From JAEUJM01 sp041908445 (GTDB taxonomy: Bacteria > Actinomycetota > Acidimicrobiia > Acidimicrobiales > DATDAH01), in the NCBI GenBank assembly GCA_041908445.1, contig JAYRFK010000008.1:1-64000 (forward strand): a stretch of DNA of 64,000 nt. The letters are read 5' to 3'. Below the pieces are notes generated by a model. That model was not told the DNA's origin, ran no database searches, and worked only from the letters and a program-made list of their open reading frames with translations. Below are positions 15,610 to 25,032 of the stretch, piece after piece; the first letter of the stretch is position 1, and each line of letters begins with the position of its first letter. Both the position numbers and the translations under genes were made by a program.

Positions 15610-16317
15610 ATGGTCGAGAAGGCGGCGTGGGAGCGTCGATCGGGGATCGGCGGGCTGGTGGCGATCGGCGGCGGGTTGCTGGTGATGCTCGCCACCTTCA
15701 TGACCTGGTTCGAGGTGCGGGGCGGCTTCGGGGTCACGGGCTGGGACCTCGTGCACGAGGACCGCCGGCCGGGAGGCAACTTCCTCGTGATCGGCGAGGC
15801 CTTCCAGCGCGGCTTCAACCCCTTCGTGACCGGCGCGGTGAGCCTCCTGCTCGGCCTGGCGCTCGTGGCGGTGGGGGTGGTCTTCTTCGTGATCCCGAAG
15901 CGCCCCGCGCCGGCCCGGCTCCGGGTGCATCCCGCGCTCTTCGTGCCCGCGATGGCGGCGGGTGTCGTGGCGTTCTTCGTCATGGCCGGCAACGTCGTGA
16001 CGGTGCTGAGGGCGCCGGACGTGTTCCCGGTGAGCGTCGGCCTGGGCCTGGTGATGACCCTCCTCGGCGTCATCATCGGCCTGGTCGGGTTGGCGGTCGG
16101 TGCGCTCGGCAGCGCCGCGGGTGCCCCGGGTGCGGCCACGTCCGCGATGCCCGCGTACGGCGCGGCGCCGGGTGCCACCGGCGGGGCGGCGGCGCCGGCC
16201 TCGCCGGCGAGCTGGTTCCCCGATCCGACCGGTCGCCACGAGTTGCGCTACTGGGACGGGCAGGCCTGGACGGCCGACGTGTCGGACGGTGGCACGACCG
16301 CGCAGGACCCCGTCTGA
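15610..16317 (+). CDS. DUF2510-tail membrane protein
   Basis: 235 aa with four hydrophobic segments (GGLVAIGGGLLVMLATFM; AVSLLLGLALVAVGVVFFV; VPAMAAGVVAFFVMAGNVV; GLGLVMTLLGVIIGLVGLAV), an Ala/Gly/Pro linker and a C-terminal DUF2510 motif (WFPDPTGRHELRYWDGQAW), a short module common at the ends of actinobacterial membrane proteins. ATG 15610 has GGGAGG 7 nt upstream. Function unknown. Confidence 0.75.
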   Translation: MVEKAAWERRSGIGGLVAIGGGLLVMLATFMTWFEVRGGFGVTGWDLVHEDRRPGGNFLVIGEAFQRGFNPFVTGAVSLLLGLALVAVGVVFFVIPKRPAPARLRVHPALFVPAMAAGVVAFFVMAGNVVTVLRAPDVFPVSVGLGLVMTLLGVIIGLVGLAVGALGSAAGAPGAATSAMPAYGAAPGATGGAAAPASPASWFPDPTGRHELRYWDGQAWTADVSDGGTTAQDPV

Positions 16318-16396
16318 TCGCACGGTCGGTGACGTCGGGGCCGCTACCGTCGGGGCGCCCGCGAGGGCCCCAGGCGACGACACCGAGGCGAACCCG

Positions 16397-18094
16397 ATGA
16401 GCATCCTCCTGCACCCCGGCCGGCTCGACCGGCCCTACCCCGACGAGCGTTCGCGCGAGGTGATGGCGAAGACGGTCGCCTGGTTCGAGGCGCGGGGCAA
16501 GGCCCGGCTGAAGGCGGACGACCACGCCGCGGTCTGGTACCAGGACTTCCTCGACTTCCAGGCCGCGGAGGGCCTCTTCGCCACCATGTGCACGCCGGCG
16601 GGGCTCGGGGCCGAGGACAGTCGGTGGGACACCTGGCGCATCTGCGAGTTCGCGGAGATCCTCGGCTTCTACGGCCTGCAGTACTGGTACACATGGCAGG
16701 TCACGGTGCTCGGCCTCGGCCCGCTGTGGATGTCGGAGAACCAGGGCCTGCGGGAGCGCACCGCGCAACTGCTCGCCGACGGCGGCATCTTCGCCTTCGG
16801 CCTCTCCGAGAAGGACCACGGCGCCGACCTGTACTCGACCGACATGGTGCTCGAGCCCCAGGATGACGGCACCTACCGGGCCAACGGCTCGAAGTACTAC
16901 ATCGGCAACGGCAACCAGGCCGCCCTCGTCTCGGTGTTCGGCAAGCTCCCCGACGGCAACCCGGTGGCCTTCGCGGTCCGCTCGCAGCACGAGGCCTACG
17001 AGCTCGTGAAGAACGTGGTGCACAGCCAGAACTACGTCTCGGAGTTCCGCCTCCACGACTACCCGGTGACCGAGGACGACATCATCGCGGTGGGCGGCGA
17101 CGCCTGGAACGCCGGCCTCAACACCGTGAACATCGGCAAGTACAACCTCGGCTGGGCGTCGATCGGGATCTGCACCCATGCGATGTACGAGGCGGTCACC
17201 CACGCTCACAACCGCATCCTCTACGGGCACCCGGTCACCGACTTCGCCCACGTCCGCCAGCTCTTCACCGACGCCTACTGCCGGCTCGTGGCCATGAAGC
17301 TGGTGGCGCTGCGGGCGGCCGACTACTTCCGCTCGGCGGGCCCGGACGACCGCCGCTATCTGCTGTTCAACCCGGTCGTGAAGATGAAGGTCACGACCCA
17401 GGGCGAGGACGTCATCAACCACCTGTGGGACGTCATCGCGGCCAAGGGCTTCGAGAAGGACATGTACTTCGAGAGCGCGGCCCGTGACATCCGGGCCCTG
17501 CCCAAGCTCGAGGGCACGGTCCACGTCAACATCTCGCTGATCGTGAAGTTCATGGCCAACTACTTCGGCGAGCCCGCCGACGTGCCCGCGGTGCCCCGCC
17601 GTGACGACGCCGCCAACGACGACTTCCTGTTCGACCAGGGACCGACCGGCGGGCTGTCCAAGGTGCGCTTCGGCGATTGGCGGGCCGCTTTCGACGGCGT
17701 CGACCTGCCCAACGTGGTGCGCTTCCACGAGCAGGCCGAGGTGTTCGTGCGCCTCCTGCAGGAGGCGCCCCTCGACGAGGCGCAGTCACGGGACATCGAC
17801 GTGCTGCTGGCCGTCGGCGAGATCTTCACCCTGGTGGTGTACGCGCAGCTGGTGCTCGAGAACGCGGCGATCTACGGGATCGAGGACGACGTGGTCGACC
17901 AGCTCTTCGACGTGTTCGTCCGCGACGTCTCGCGCTTCGCCGTGCAGCTCCACGGCAAGGCCAGCACCACCGAGGCCCAGCAGGACCTCTGTCTGGCGAT
18001 GATCGCCAAGCCGGTGGTCGACGCCGACCGCTACGAGCGGGTGTGGCAGGACCACGTGCTGGCCCTGTCCGGCGCCTACGAGATGGCGCCCTAA
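16397..18094 (+). CDS. Acyl-CoA dehydrogenase-family flavoprotein
   Basis: 565-aa acyl-CoA dehydrogenase-like protein. Visible signatures are FGLSEKDHGADLYSTD (middle-domain FAD region), NGSKYYIGNGNQAAL, and the C-terminal helical domain with LPKLEGTVHVNI, where the EGT aligns with the YEGT catalytic-loop motif of the family. It is longer than the usual 380-aa form and has an extra C-terminal helical region, as in long FadE-type enzymes. ATG 16397 is preceded by TACCGT (16345-16350) and a GAGG site. Electrons would pass to ETF; the fused Etf gene lies 2.5 kb downstream (inference of partnership). Confidence 0.8.
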   Translation: MSILLHPGRLDRPYPDERSREVMAKTVAWFEARGKARLKADDHAAVWYQDFLDFQAAEGLFATMCTPAGLGAEDSRWDTWRICEFAEILGFYGLQYWYTWQVTVLGLGPLWMSENQGLRERTAQLLADGGIFAFGLSEKDHGADLYSTDMVLEPQDDGTYRANGSKYYIGNGNQAALVSVFGKLPDGNPVAFAVRSQHEAYELVKNVVHSQNYVSEFRLHDYPVTEDDIIAVGGDAWNAGLNTVNIGKYNLGWASIGICTHAMYEAVTHAHNRILYGHPVTDFAHVRQLFTDAYCRLVAMKLVALRAADYFRSAGPDDRRYLLFNPVVKMKVTTQGEDVINHLWDVIAAKGFEKDMYFESAARDIRALPKLEGTVHVNISLIVKFMANYFGEPADVPAVPRRDDAANDDFLFDQGPTGGLSKVRFGDWRAAFDGVDLPNVVRFHEQAEVFVRLLQEAPLDEAQSRDIDVLLAVGEIFTLVVYAQLVLENAAIYGIEDDVVDQLFDVFVRDVSRFAVQLHGKASTTEAQQDLCLAMIAKPVVDADRYERVWQDHVLALSGAYEMAP

Positions 18095-18119
18095 CCGGAC
18101 CCGCGTCGCACCCGAGCGC

Positions 18120-19385
<1,266 letters not shown>

Positions 19386-19391
19386 CAAGGC

Positions 19392-19397
19392 AGTATC
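19392..19397 (-). promoter_or_regulatory. -10 element of FAD oxidoreductase gene
   Basis: GATACT on the minus strand, 6 nt before GTG 19385. It supports the shorter start and a leaderless transcript. Confidence 0.45.
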
Positions 19398-19428
19398 CCG
19401 CCTGGGGCGCCGCCCGACGAGCATGCGA

Positions 19429-20457
19429 TCAGTCGACCGTCACCTCGTACTCGGCGGTCTCGGTGACCTCGCCGCCGCGGAAGAGGTTCTCGAGGGTGAT
19501 CACGGTGGCGCCCGGACCGACGGCCTCGAAGGTGAACACGACGGTGCCGCCCGCGCCGACCGCCTCACCGGTCGGGTCGTCCGACTCGAAGTCCTCACCG
19601 ATGAAGGCGACGACCGAGTCGTCGAACGTGTCGGCGACCCGCCAGCCGTCGCCGACGGAGGGGTTGGCCTCGACCGAGAGGGTGAAGCGATCACCCACCG
19701 AGGCGCTCACGTCGGCGCCGTCCCCATCGGAGGGGCCGTCGTCGGGTCCGCCACCGTCCAACGCGACGGCACGGAAGGTCTCGAGGATCCGCACGGCGGC
19801 GTCGACGTCGGGATCGGCGACCATCTGGATCTCGGCGGTCACGTACTCGTCGCCCCCGCGGAGCGCGACGACGTGGAGGAGCGCGGCGCCGGCGTCGCCG
19901 CAGTCGGTCCAGAGCTCGGCGGCGCCGACGTAGAGGCCGTCGTCGTAGTCGAACCCCTCCGGCCCGGCGCAGTTGGTGGTGGTGGCGTTGTCGTCGGCGA
20001 GCAGTCCCAGGAGCCGATCGGCCGACCGGGCGGTGCGGAGGTCGAGCTGGACCCCGGGCACCGTGTACCCCTCGATGAGCGCGTCGAGGTCGGTCGAGGC
20101 CCAGATCCCCGGCACCTCGCGCCCGTTGCGCTCGGCGGTCCGGGTGTCGCGGTCGTCCCAGTCGCTCGGCACCTCGGCCTCGACCTGCTCGGTGTCGTCC
20201 TCGACGAGCACGTAGGTGTCGTACGGCTCGCCCGCGGGAAGGGTGACCCCGGAGAGGTCGACGCCGAAGGCGACCCGCTCGTCGCCGGGTTCGGTGGTCG
20301 AGGTGGCCGGCTCGGCCGTGGTCGTGGACGACTCCGACGCGGTCGTGGTGGTCGTCGACGTGTCGTCATCGCCACAGCCGGCGGCGAGCAACACCAGGAC
20401 GGCGGCCGCCGCCACACCGCGGCACCAGGGAATCCGGAGGCGGGGGCTCGCGTGCAC
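19429..20457 (-). CDS. Lipoprotein with chagasin-like (I42) domain
   Basis: 342 aa. A lipoprotein signal (VLVLLAAGC) is followed by a Thr/Ser linker. The middle region is unassigned. The C-terminal about 100 residues carry chagasin/I42 cysteine-protease-inhibitor features: LSVEANPSVGDGWRVA, GAGGTVVFTFEAVGPGATVI and a final YEVTV strand. Anchored outside the membrane it could bind proteases, but inhibition is not shown by sequence alone. GTG start at 20457 gives a well-placed signal peptide. Divergent from the Etf gene. Confidence 0.7.
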   Translation of the reverse strand: MHASPRLRIPWCRGVAAAAVLVLLAAGCGDDDTSTTTTTASESSTTTAEPATSTTEPGDERVAFGVDLSGVTLPAGEPYDTYVLVEDDTEQVEAEVPSDWDDRDTRTAERNGREVPGIWASTDLDALIEGYTVPGVQLDLRTARSADRLLGLLADDNATTTNCAGPEGFDYDDGLYVGAAELWTDCGDAGAALLHVVALRGGDEYVTAEIQMVADPDVDAAVRILETFRAVALDGGGPDDGPSDGDGADVSASVGDRFTLSVEANPSVGDGWRVADTFDDSVVAFIGEDFESDDPTGEAVGAGGTVVFTFEAVGPGATVITLENLFRGGEVTETAEYEVTVD

Positions 20458-20582
20458 GACTGTTGTTTCGCGCCGTGCGGGCGCGCACGCCAGGGGCGGA
20501 GGTCCCGAAGCCCGTCGGTCGGCGCCGCAGGATGGGGCCTTGGCCCCTGCACGGGCGCCGTGCGATGGAGGACCATCACGGC

Positions 20583-22411
20583 GTGCGGGTCATCGTCCTG
20601 ATCAAGCAGGTGCCCGACCTGCGCTCGGCCGCCGTGGGGATGTCCAGCGACGGCACCATCGAACGGGCGCAGGCGCCGGCCATCACCAACCCCGCCGACC
20701 TCCACGCCCTCGAGGCCGCCCTCCGGCTCGGTGACGAGGTGTGGGCGGTGAGCATGGGGCCGCCGAGGGCGGAGGAGGTGCTGCGGGACGCGATCGCGCG
20801 TGGTGCCGATCGGGGGTGCTGTTGTGCGACCGGGCCTTCGCCGGGTCGGACACCTGGGCGACGGCCAACGCGTTGGCCGCCGCCGTGACCTCGCTCGGGG
20901 GCGCCGACCTCGTGCTCGCCGGGCTCACCGCCATCGACGGCGAGACCGGCCAGGTGGGCCCGGAGGTGGCGCAGCGCCTCGGCCTTCCCCAGGCCACGGC
21001 GTGCGAGGGCCTCGAACTCGAGGGTCGGCGGCTGATCGCGCGGCGGATCGTCGAAGGCGGCTACGAGCGCCTCGCCCTGCCGCTGCCCGCGGTGTGCACG
21101 GTGGCGGAGACGGGCTTCCTGCCCCGGTATCCCACGCTCCCCGGGCGTCGTCGGGCCGAGCGGGCCACCGTCGAACGACTGAGCGCCGCCGACCTCGACC
21201 TCGGCACTGACCGGGTCGGGCTCCAGGCCTCGCCGACGAAGGTCGCGCACGTCGAGCCGGCACCGCTGCCGGACCGTACGTGCCGGATGGTCGGCGACGG
21301 GTTCGGCTTCGACGACCTCGTGCGCGAGCTGATCGCGCTGGGGGCACTCGAGCCGGGACCGCGCGCGCCGGACGAGCCGCACGAGGTCCCGCCGCCGCGC
21401 GACCCCCTCGACGGTGACCCCGCGTTGTGGGTCGTAGCGGAACTGGTCGACGGCGCCCTCGCCGAGGTGTCCGCCGAGCTGATCTCGCAGGCCGTCGACC
21501 TCGCGCCCGGCCTGGGTGGTGGCGTCGGCACGGTGGTCGCCACCGACGACCCGGCGCCGGCCGCGGCGGCCGCGGCCGCCCACGGGGCCGACGTGGTCTT
21601 CTGTGCCGCCGACCCCCGACTCGCCCCGTCCCGCTGCCAACCGCACGCCAGGGTCGTCGTCGACGCCGTTCGCACCCACCGGCCCGTCGCCGTGCTCTTC
21701 GGCGCCACGACCACGGGACGTGACCTGGCGCCACGGGTGGCGGCCGAGCTCGACGCCGGGCTCGCGGCCGACTGCACGGACCTCGCGGTCGCGCCGTGGG
21801 AACGCCACCACCGCCGCTACGAGGCCCTCCTCCACCAGATCCGCCCGGCCATGGGTGGCGGTGTGCTCGCCACGTGCCTCGCACCGGAGGCGCGGCCTCA
21901 GGTCGCGACGGTGCGGCCGGGGGTGTTCGAGGCACGGGCCCGCCCGTGCCGCAGCCGGTTCGTGGACCTGGAGGTCCGCCTCGAGCCGCTCGACCTCGTC
22001 GTCGAGGTGCTGGATCGCCGGGTCGAGGCGGGGGACACGCGGCTGGCCGAGGCGGACGTGATCGTCGCGGGCTGCGCCGGCTGCGACGCGGCGTCGTGGT
22101 CACTGGTCGAGGACCTCGCGTCGGCGGTGGGTGGCGCCGTGGCCGCGACCCGGGCCGCGGTCGAGGCGGGTCTCGCGTCGCGGTCACGTCAGGTGGGTCA
22201 GACGGGCAAGACGGTGCACCCCCGCCTGTACATCGGCTGCGGGGTGTCGGGCGCGCTCCAGCACCTGGTCGGCATGCGCGCGGCGCGCACGGTCGTGGCC
22301 GTCAACCGCGACCCGGACGCCTACCTGTTCCGCTTCGCGCACTACGGCATCGTCGGCGAGGTGGCCGACGTGCTGCCGCAGCTCACCGCGGCCCTACGGC
22401 GTCGGGGCTGA
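20583..22411 (+). pseudogene. Fused EtfB-EtfA electron transfer flavoprotein, frameshift
   Basis: One about 609-codon reading unit. The first part is EtfB (RVIVLIKQVPDLRS, SMGPPRAEEVLRDAIARGAD, LCDRAFAGSDTWATANA, LTAIDGETGQVGPEVAQRLG) and the second EtfA (SRQVGQTGKTVHPRLYI, GCGVSGALQH, HYGIVGEVADVLPQL). ETF shuttles electrons from acyl-CoA dehydrogenases to the quinone pool. The frame breaks in a G5 run (20812-20816); one added G restores it, so this is either a base-calling error or a recent null allele. Start GTG 20583 has GGAGGA 10 nt upstream. In the EtfA half the usual FAD-contacting GGRG motif reads GCAGC (about 22071-22085), losing the Arg. Confidence 0.75.
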
Positions 22412-22431
22412 GCGTCGCGCTGAACTGGCGA

Positions 22432-23040
22432 TCAGCCGGCGGCGCGCAGCGGTCCGTTTCCGCGCTCGAGTCGCTGGGTCGCGAAGCGGGCGGCCTGGAG
22501 GCCCGACGGCCAGCTGCCCGGTCGGAGGCCGGCTTTGCGCCAGAGGTGGGCGAGGAAGTCGATGGGGTGGGGGAGCTGCTCCCAGACATCGGGCAGGAAC
22601 AGGCCGCGTCGGTGCCCGGCCTGGACCACCACGCCGTCGCGGCCCGGCCGGAGCCTTGCGGCCAGCTCGTCGTGGCCGCTCGCGTCGATCGGGGACCTCG
22701 GCGAGAGGAGGGAGATCTCGACCGACAGCTCGGCCCGATCGACCGGCCGCAGCGCCGGGAGGCGGGGATCGTGGAAGGCGGCGGCCACGGCGAGGCGACC
22801 CACGGCGTGGGCCAGGGGCTCGTCGCCGTCGAGCGACCCGATGCAGCCGTTGAGCGCACCGGCGACGTGGAGGGTGACGAACGCGTCGCCGGGGTCGCGC
22901 AGGGCCGGGGGCACGGTCGCCAGGCCGGGCGGCCGCACGCGGCGACCGGTGAGGGCTGCGTCGAGGGCGGCCTCGGCGAGGTCGAGCAGGTGCTCGCCGT
23001 CGGCGGTGGAGACGAGCTCAGGCGAGGGCGAAGGCGCCAT
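22432..23040 (-). CDS. AmmeMemoRadiSam system protein A (AMMECR1)
   Basis: 202-aa AMMECR1-domain protein. Family marks include LNGCIGSLDGDEPLAHAVGR (the conserved GC-G segment), the LSVEISLLSP strand and FLPDVW. AMMECR1 proteins are widespread and their biochemical role is unsettled. Third gene of a minus-strand operon: its ATG at 23040 lies 23 bp inside the Memo-like gene. Soluble and cytoplasmic by sequence. Confidence 0.85.
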   Translation of the reverse strand: MAPSPSPELVSTADGEHLLDLAEAALDAALTGRRVRPPGLATVPPALRDPGDAFVTLHVAGALNGCIGSLDGDEPLAHAVGRLAVAAAFHDPRLPALRPVDRAELSVEISLLSPRSPIDASGHDELAARLRPGRDGVVVQAGHRRGLFLPDVWEQLPHPIDFLAHLWRKAGLRPGSWPSGLQAARFATQRLERGNGPLRAAG

Positions 23041-23821
23041 AGCCCACCACCGAGGTCAGGTCGCCGGCGGTGTCGCCGGAGGTGCGGAGATCGAGGGACT
23101 GCACGCTCAGATCGTGGCGGACGGCGGCTTCGAGCAAGCCGCGCAATGGCCGGGCGCCGCACGCGTCGCGGTCGCCGATGGCGGCGCCGTCGCGGGCCAC
23201 GATGGCCGCGGCGGTGCGGGCGTCGAGGCGCTGGGCATCACGGTGGCGGTGGTAGTGCGAGAGGTCGGTGCTCACGACCACGACGGTCTCGGGCCCGCCC
23301 CAGAGGACGTCGAGGGCCGCCACGACCTCGTCGGCGCTCGCGTCGCCGACGATCACCGGCACGAGACGGAACTCGTCCAGCACCGCCTGGAGGAACGGCA
23401 CCTGCACCTCCAGGCTGTGCTCGGGTGCGTGGGCACGGTCGTCGACGGCGACGACGGGGAGACCGAGGAGCTCGGCGTCCCGGTCGTGGTCCACGGCCAC
23501 GGTGCCGAGCGGTGTGCGCCACCCTTCGGCGCTGCTGAGCCCCAGGCCCCGCAACGGCACGCGGTGGCTCGGCCCGAGCAGGACCACCCGGCGGACGGTC
23601 GCCCGGTGCTCGGCGAGGTGGGTGTAGGCGGTGGCGGCGACGGGCCCCGAGTAGACGTAGCCCGCGTGGGGGACCACCAGCGCCGCGGGCGCCGTGGTCG
23701 CCCCCTCGACCGGGACGGCGGCGGCGAACGAGCGCTGGACGGCGGCCCGCAGGGCGCCGGGGTCGGCGGGGTAGAACGTGCCGGCCACGGCGGGTGGCCG
23801 CACCCGGCGCGCCTCGCTCAC
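23018..23821 (-). CDS. AmmeMemoRadiSam system protein B (Memo-like)
   Basis: 267-aa Memo-family protein related to class III extradiol dioxygenases. It has AVAGTFYPADPGALR near the N-terminus, VPHAGYVYSGPVAA with the first metal His, LLGPSHRVPL, and DLSHYHRHRDA; the His set suggests a metal site. Human Memo binds Cu/Fe redox metals; the bacterial role is unknown. GTG 23821 overlaps the radical SAM stop (GTGA), so the genes are coupled. Confidence 0.85.
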   Translation of the reverse strand: MSEARRVRPPAVAGTFYPADPGALRAAVQRSFAAAVPVEGATTAPAALVVPHAGYVYSGPVAATAYTHLAEHRATVRRVVLLGPSHRVPLRGLGLSSAEGWRTPLGTVAVDHDRDAELLGLPVVAVDDRAHAPEHSLEVQVPFLQAVLDEFRLVPVIVGDASADEVVAALDVLWGGPETVVVVSTDLSHYHRHRDAQRLDARTAAAIVARDGAAIGDRDACGARPLRGLLEAAVRHDLSVQSLDLRTSGDTAGDLTSVVGYGAFALA

Positions 23822-24900
23822 CGACGCCGTCCCATGGCCACGGGCACGCGCCGGGTGCCCCAGTCGCCGGCCGGGCCGTCGAAGACCCCCGGCACGCGGG
23901 TGCCACAGGCTCGGCAGGCGCCCGCGTCGTCGAGGGCGTAGCCGCGGATCTCGTACCAGTCGCGCTCGATCACGGGGGTGCCGCAGCGGGGGCACGAGGT
24001 GCGCTGGCCGTCGCGGTCGTGGACGTTGCCCGTGTAGGCGAAGCGCACCCCGTTGGCCAGGGCGATGTGACGCGCCCGGGTCAGCGTCTCCGGGGGTGTG
24101 GGCGGGCGATCGAGCATGCGGTAGTCCGGGTGGAACGCGCTGAAGTGCATGGGGACGTCGGGGCCGAGGTGGTCGACGACCCAGGCGGTCATGCGGTCGA
24201 GCTCGTCGTCGCTGTCGTTGAGCCCGGGGATCAGCAGGGTGGTGAGCTCGAGCCAGGCGTCGGTCTCGTGCCGGAGGTACTCGAGGCTCTCGAGCACCGC
24301 GCCCAGCTCCGCCGCGCAGGTGTGGCGGTAGAACGACTCCGAGAAGCCCTTCAGGTCGATGTTGGCGGCGTCGAGCCGGCGGTACAGCTCGGCCCGCGGC
24401 TCGGGGTTGATGTAGCCGGCGGTCACCGCCACCGTGGCCACCCCCGCCTCGTGGCAGGCGTCGGCCACGTCCATGGCGTACTCGAGGAAGATGGTGGGGT
24501 CGTTGTAGGTGAAGGCCACGCTGCGACAGCCCAACTCCCGGGCCGCTCGGGCGATGGCCTCGGGGGACGCCTCGTCGGCGAGGGTGTCGATCTCCTTCGA
24601 CTTCGAGATGTCCCAGTTCTGGCAGAACCGGCACGCCAGGTTGCAGCCCGCGGTGCCGAAGCTGAGGATCGGGGTCCCGGGCAGGAAGTGGTTGAGCGGC
24701 TTCTTCTCGACCGGGTCGACGCAGAACCCGCTCGAGCGCCCGTAGGTGGTGAGCACCACGCCGTCCCCCTGGCGCTCCCGCACGAAGCAGACGCCCTGCT
24801 GGCCGTCACGCAGCTTGCAGGCCCGGGGGCACACGTCGCACTGCACCCGGCCGTCCTCGAGGGCGTGCCAGTGTTGCGTGGGGACCACCGCCGGACTCAC
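23818..24900 (-). CDS. AmmeMemoRadiSam system radical SAM enzyme
   Basis: 360-aa radical SAM protein. The [4Fe-4S] motif CNLACRFCQNW is present, with an N-terminal Cys cluster (CDVCPRACKL), a GAGE-like FTYNDPT region, and two C-terminal CxxC pairs (CPRCG, CRACG) that could bind Zn or a second cluster. This pattern matches the radical SAM member of the AmmeMemoRadiSam trio, which resembles pyruvate-formate-lyase activases. Start GTG 24900 is chosen because TACCGT (24913-24908) ends 7 nt upstream. First gene of the operon. Confidence 0.85.
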   Translation of the reverse strand: MSPAVVPTQHWHALEDGRVQCDVCPRACKLRDGQQGVCFVRERQGDGVVLTTYGRSSGFCVDPVEKKPLNHFLPGTPILSFGTAGCNLACRFCQNWDISKSKEIDTLADEASPEAIARAARELGCRSVAFTYNDPTIFLEYAMDVADACHEAGVATVAVTAGYINPEPRAELYRRLDAANIDLKGFSESFYRHTCAAELGAVLESLEYLRHETDAWLELTTLLIPGLNDSDDELDRMTAWVVDHLGPDVPMHFSAFHPDYRMLDRPPTPPETLTRARHIALANGVRFAYTGNVHDRDGQRTSCPRCGTPVIERDWYEIRGYALDDAGACRACGTRVPGVFDGPAGDWGTRRVPVAMGRRR

Positions 24901-24907
24901 CGAGAGA

Positions 24908-25026
24908 ACGGTACCGACCCCGCGCAGGAAAATTGAGCGCATGTGACTCAAGTCTCATCCGGGCCCGATCGACGTACCGGGGACGCCACGATCGGGCGAC
25001 CCGCGGACCGCGGTGCCTGGCAGGAT
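24908..25026. promoter_or_regulatory. Divergent promoters, radical SAM and exporter
   Basis: Minus-strand -10 TACCGT (24913-24908) and plus-strand -10-like CAGGAT (25021-25026) face away from each other. Between them, TTGAG (24933-24937) and CTCAA (24947-24951) form an inverted repeat with a 9-bp spacer inside an unusually A/T-rich patch, a candidate operator. Confidence 0.4.
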
Positions 25027-25032
25027 CATGGC

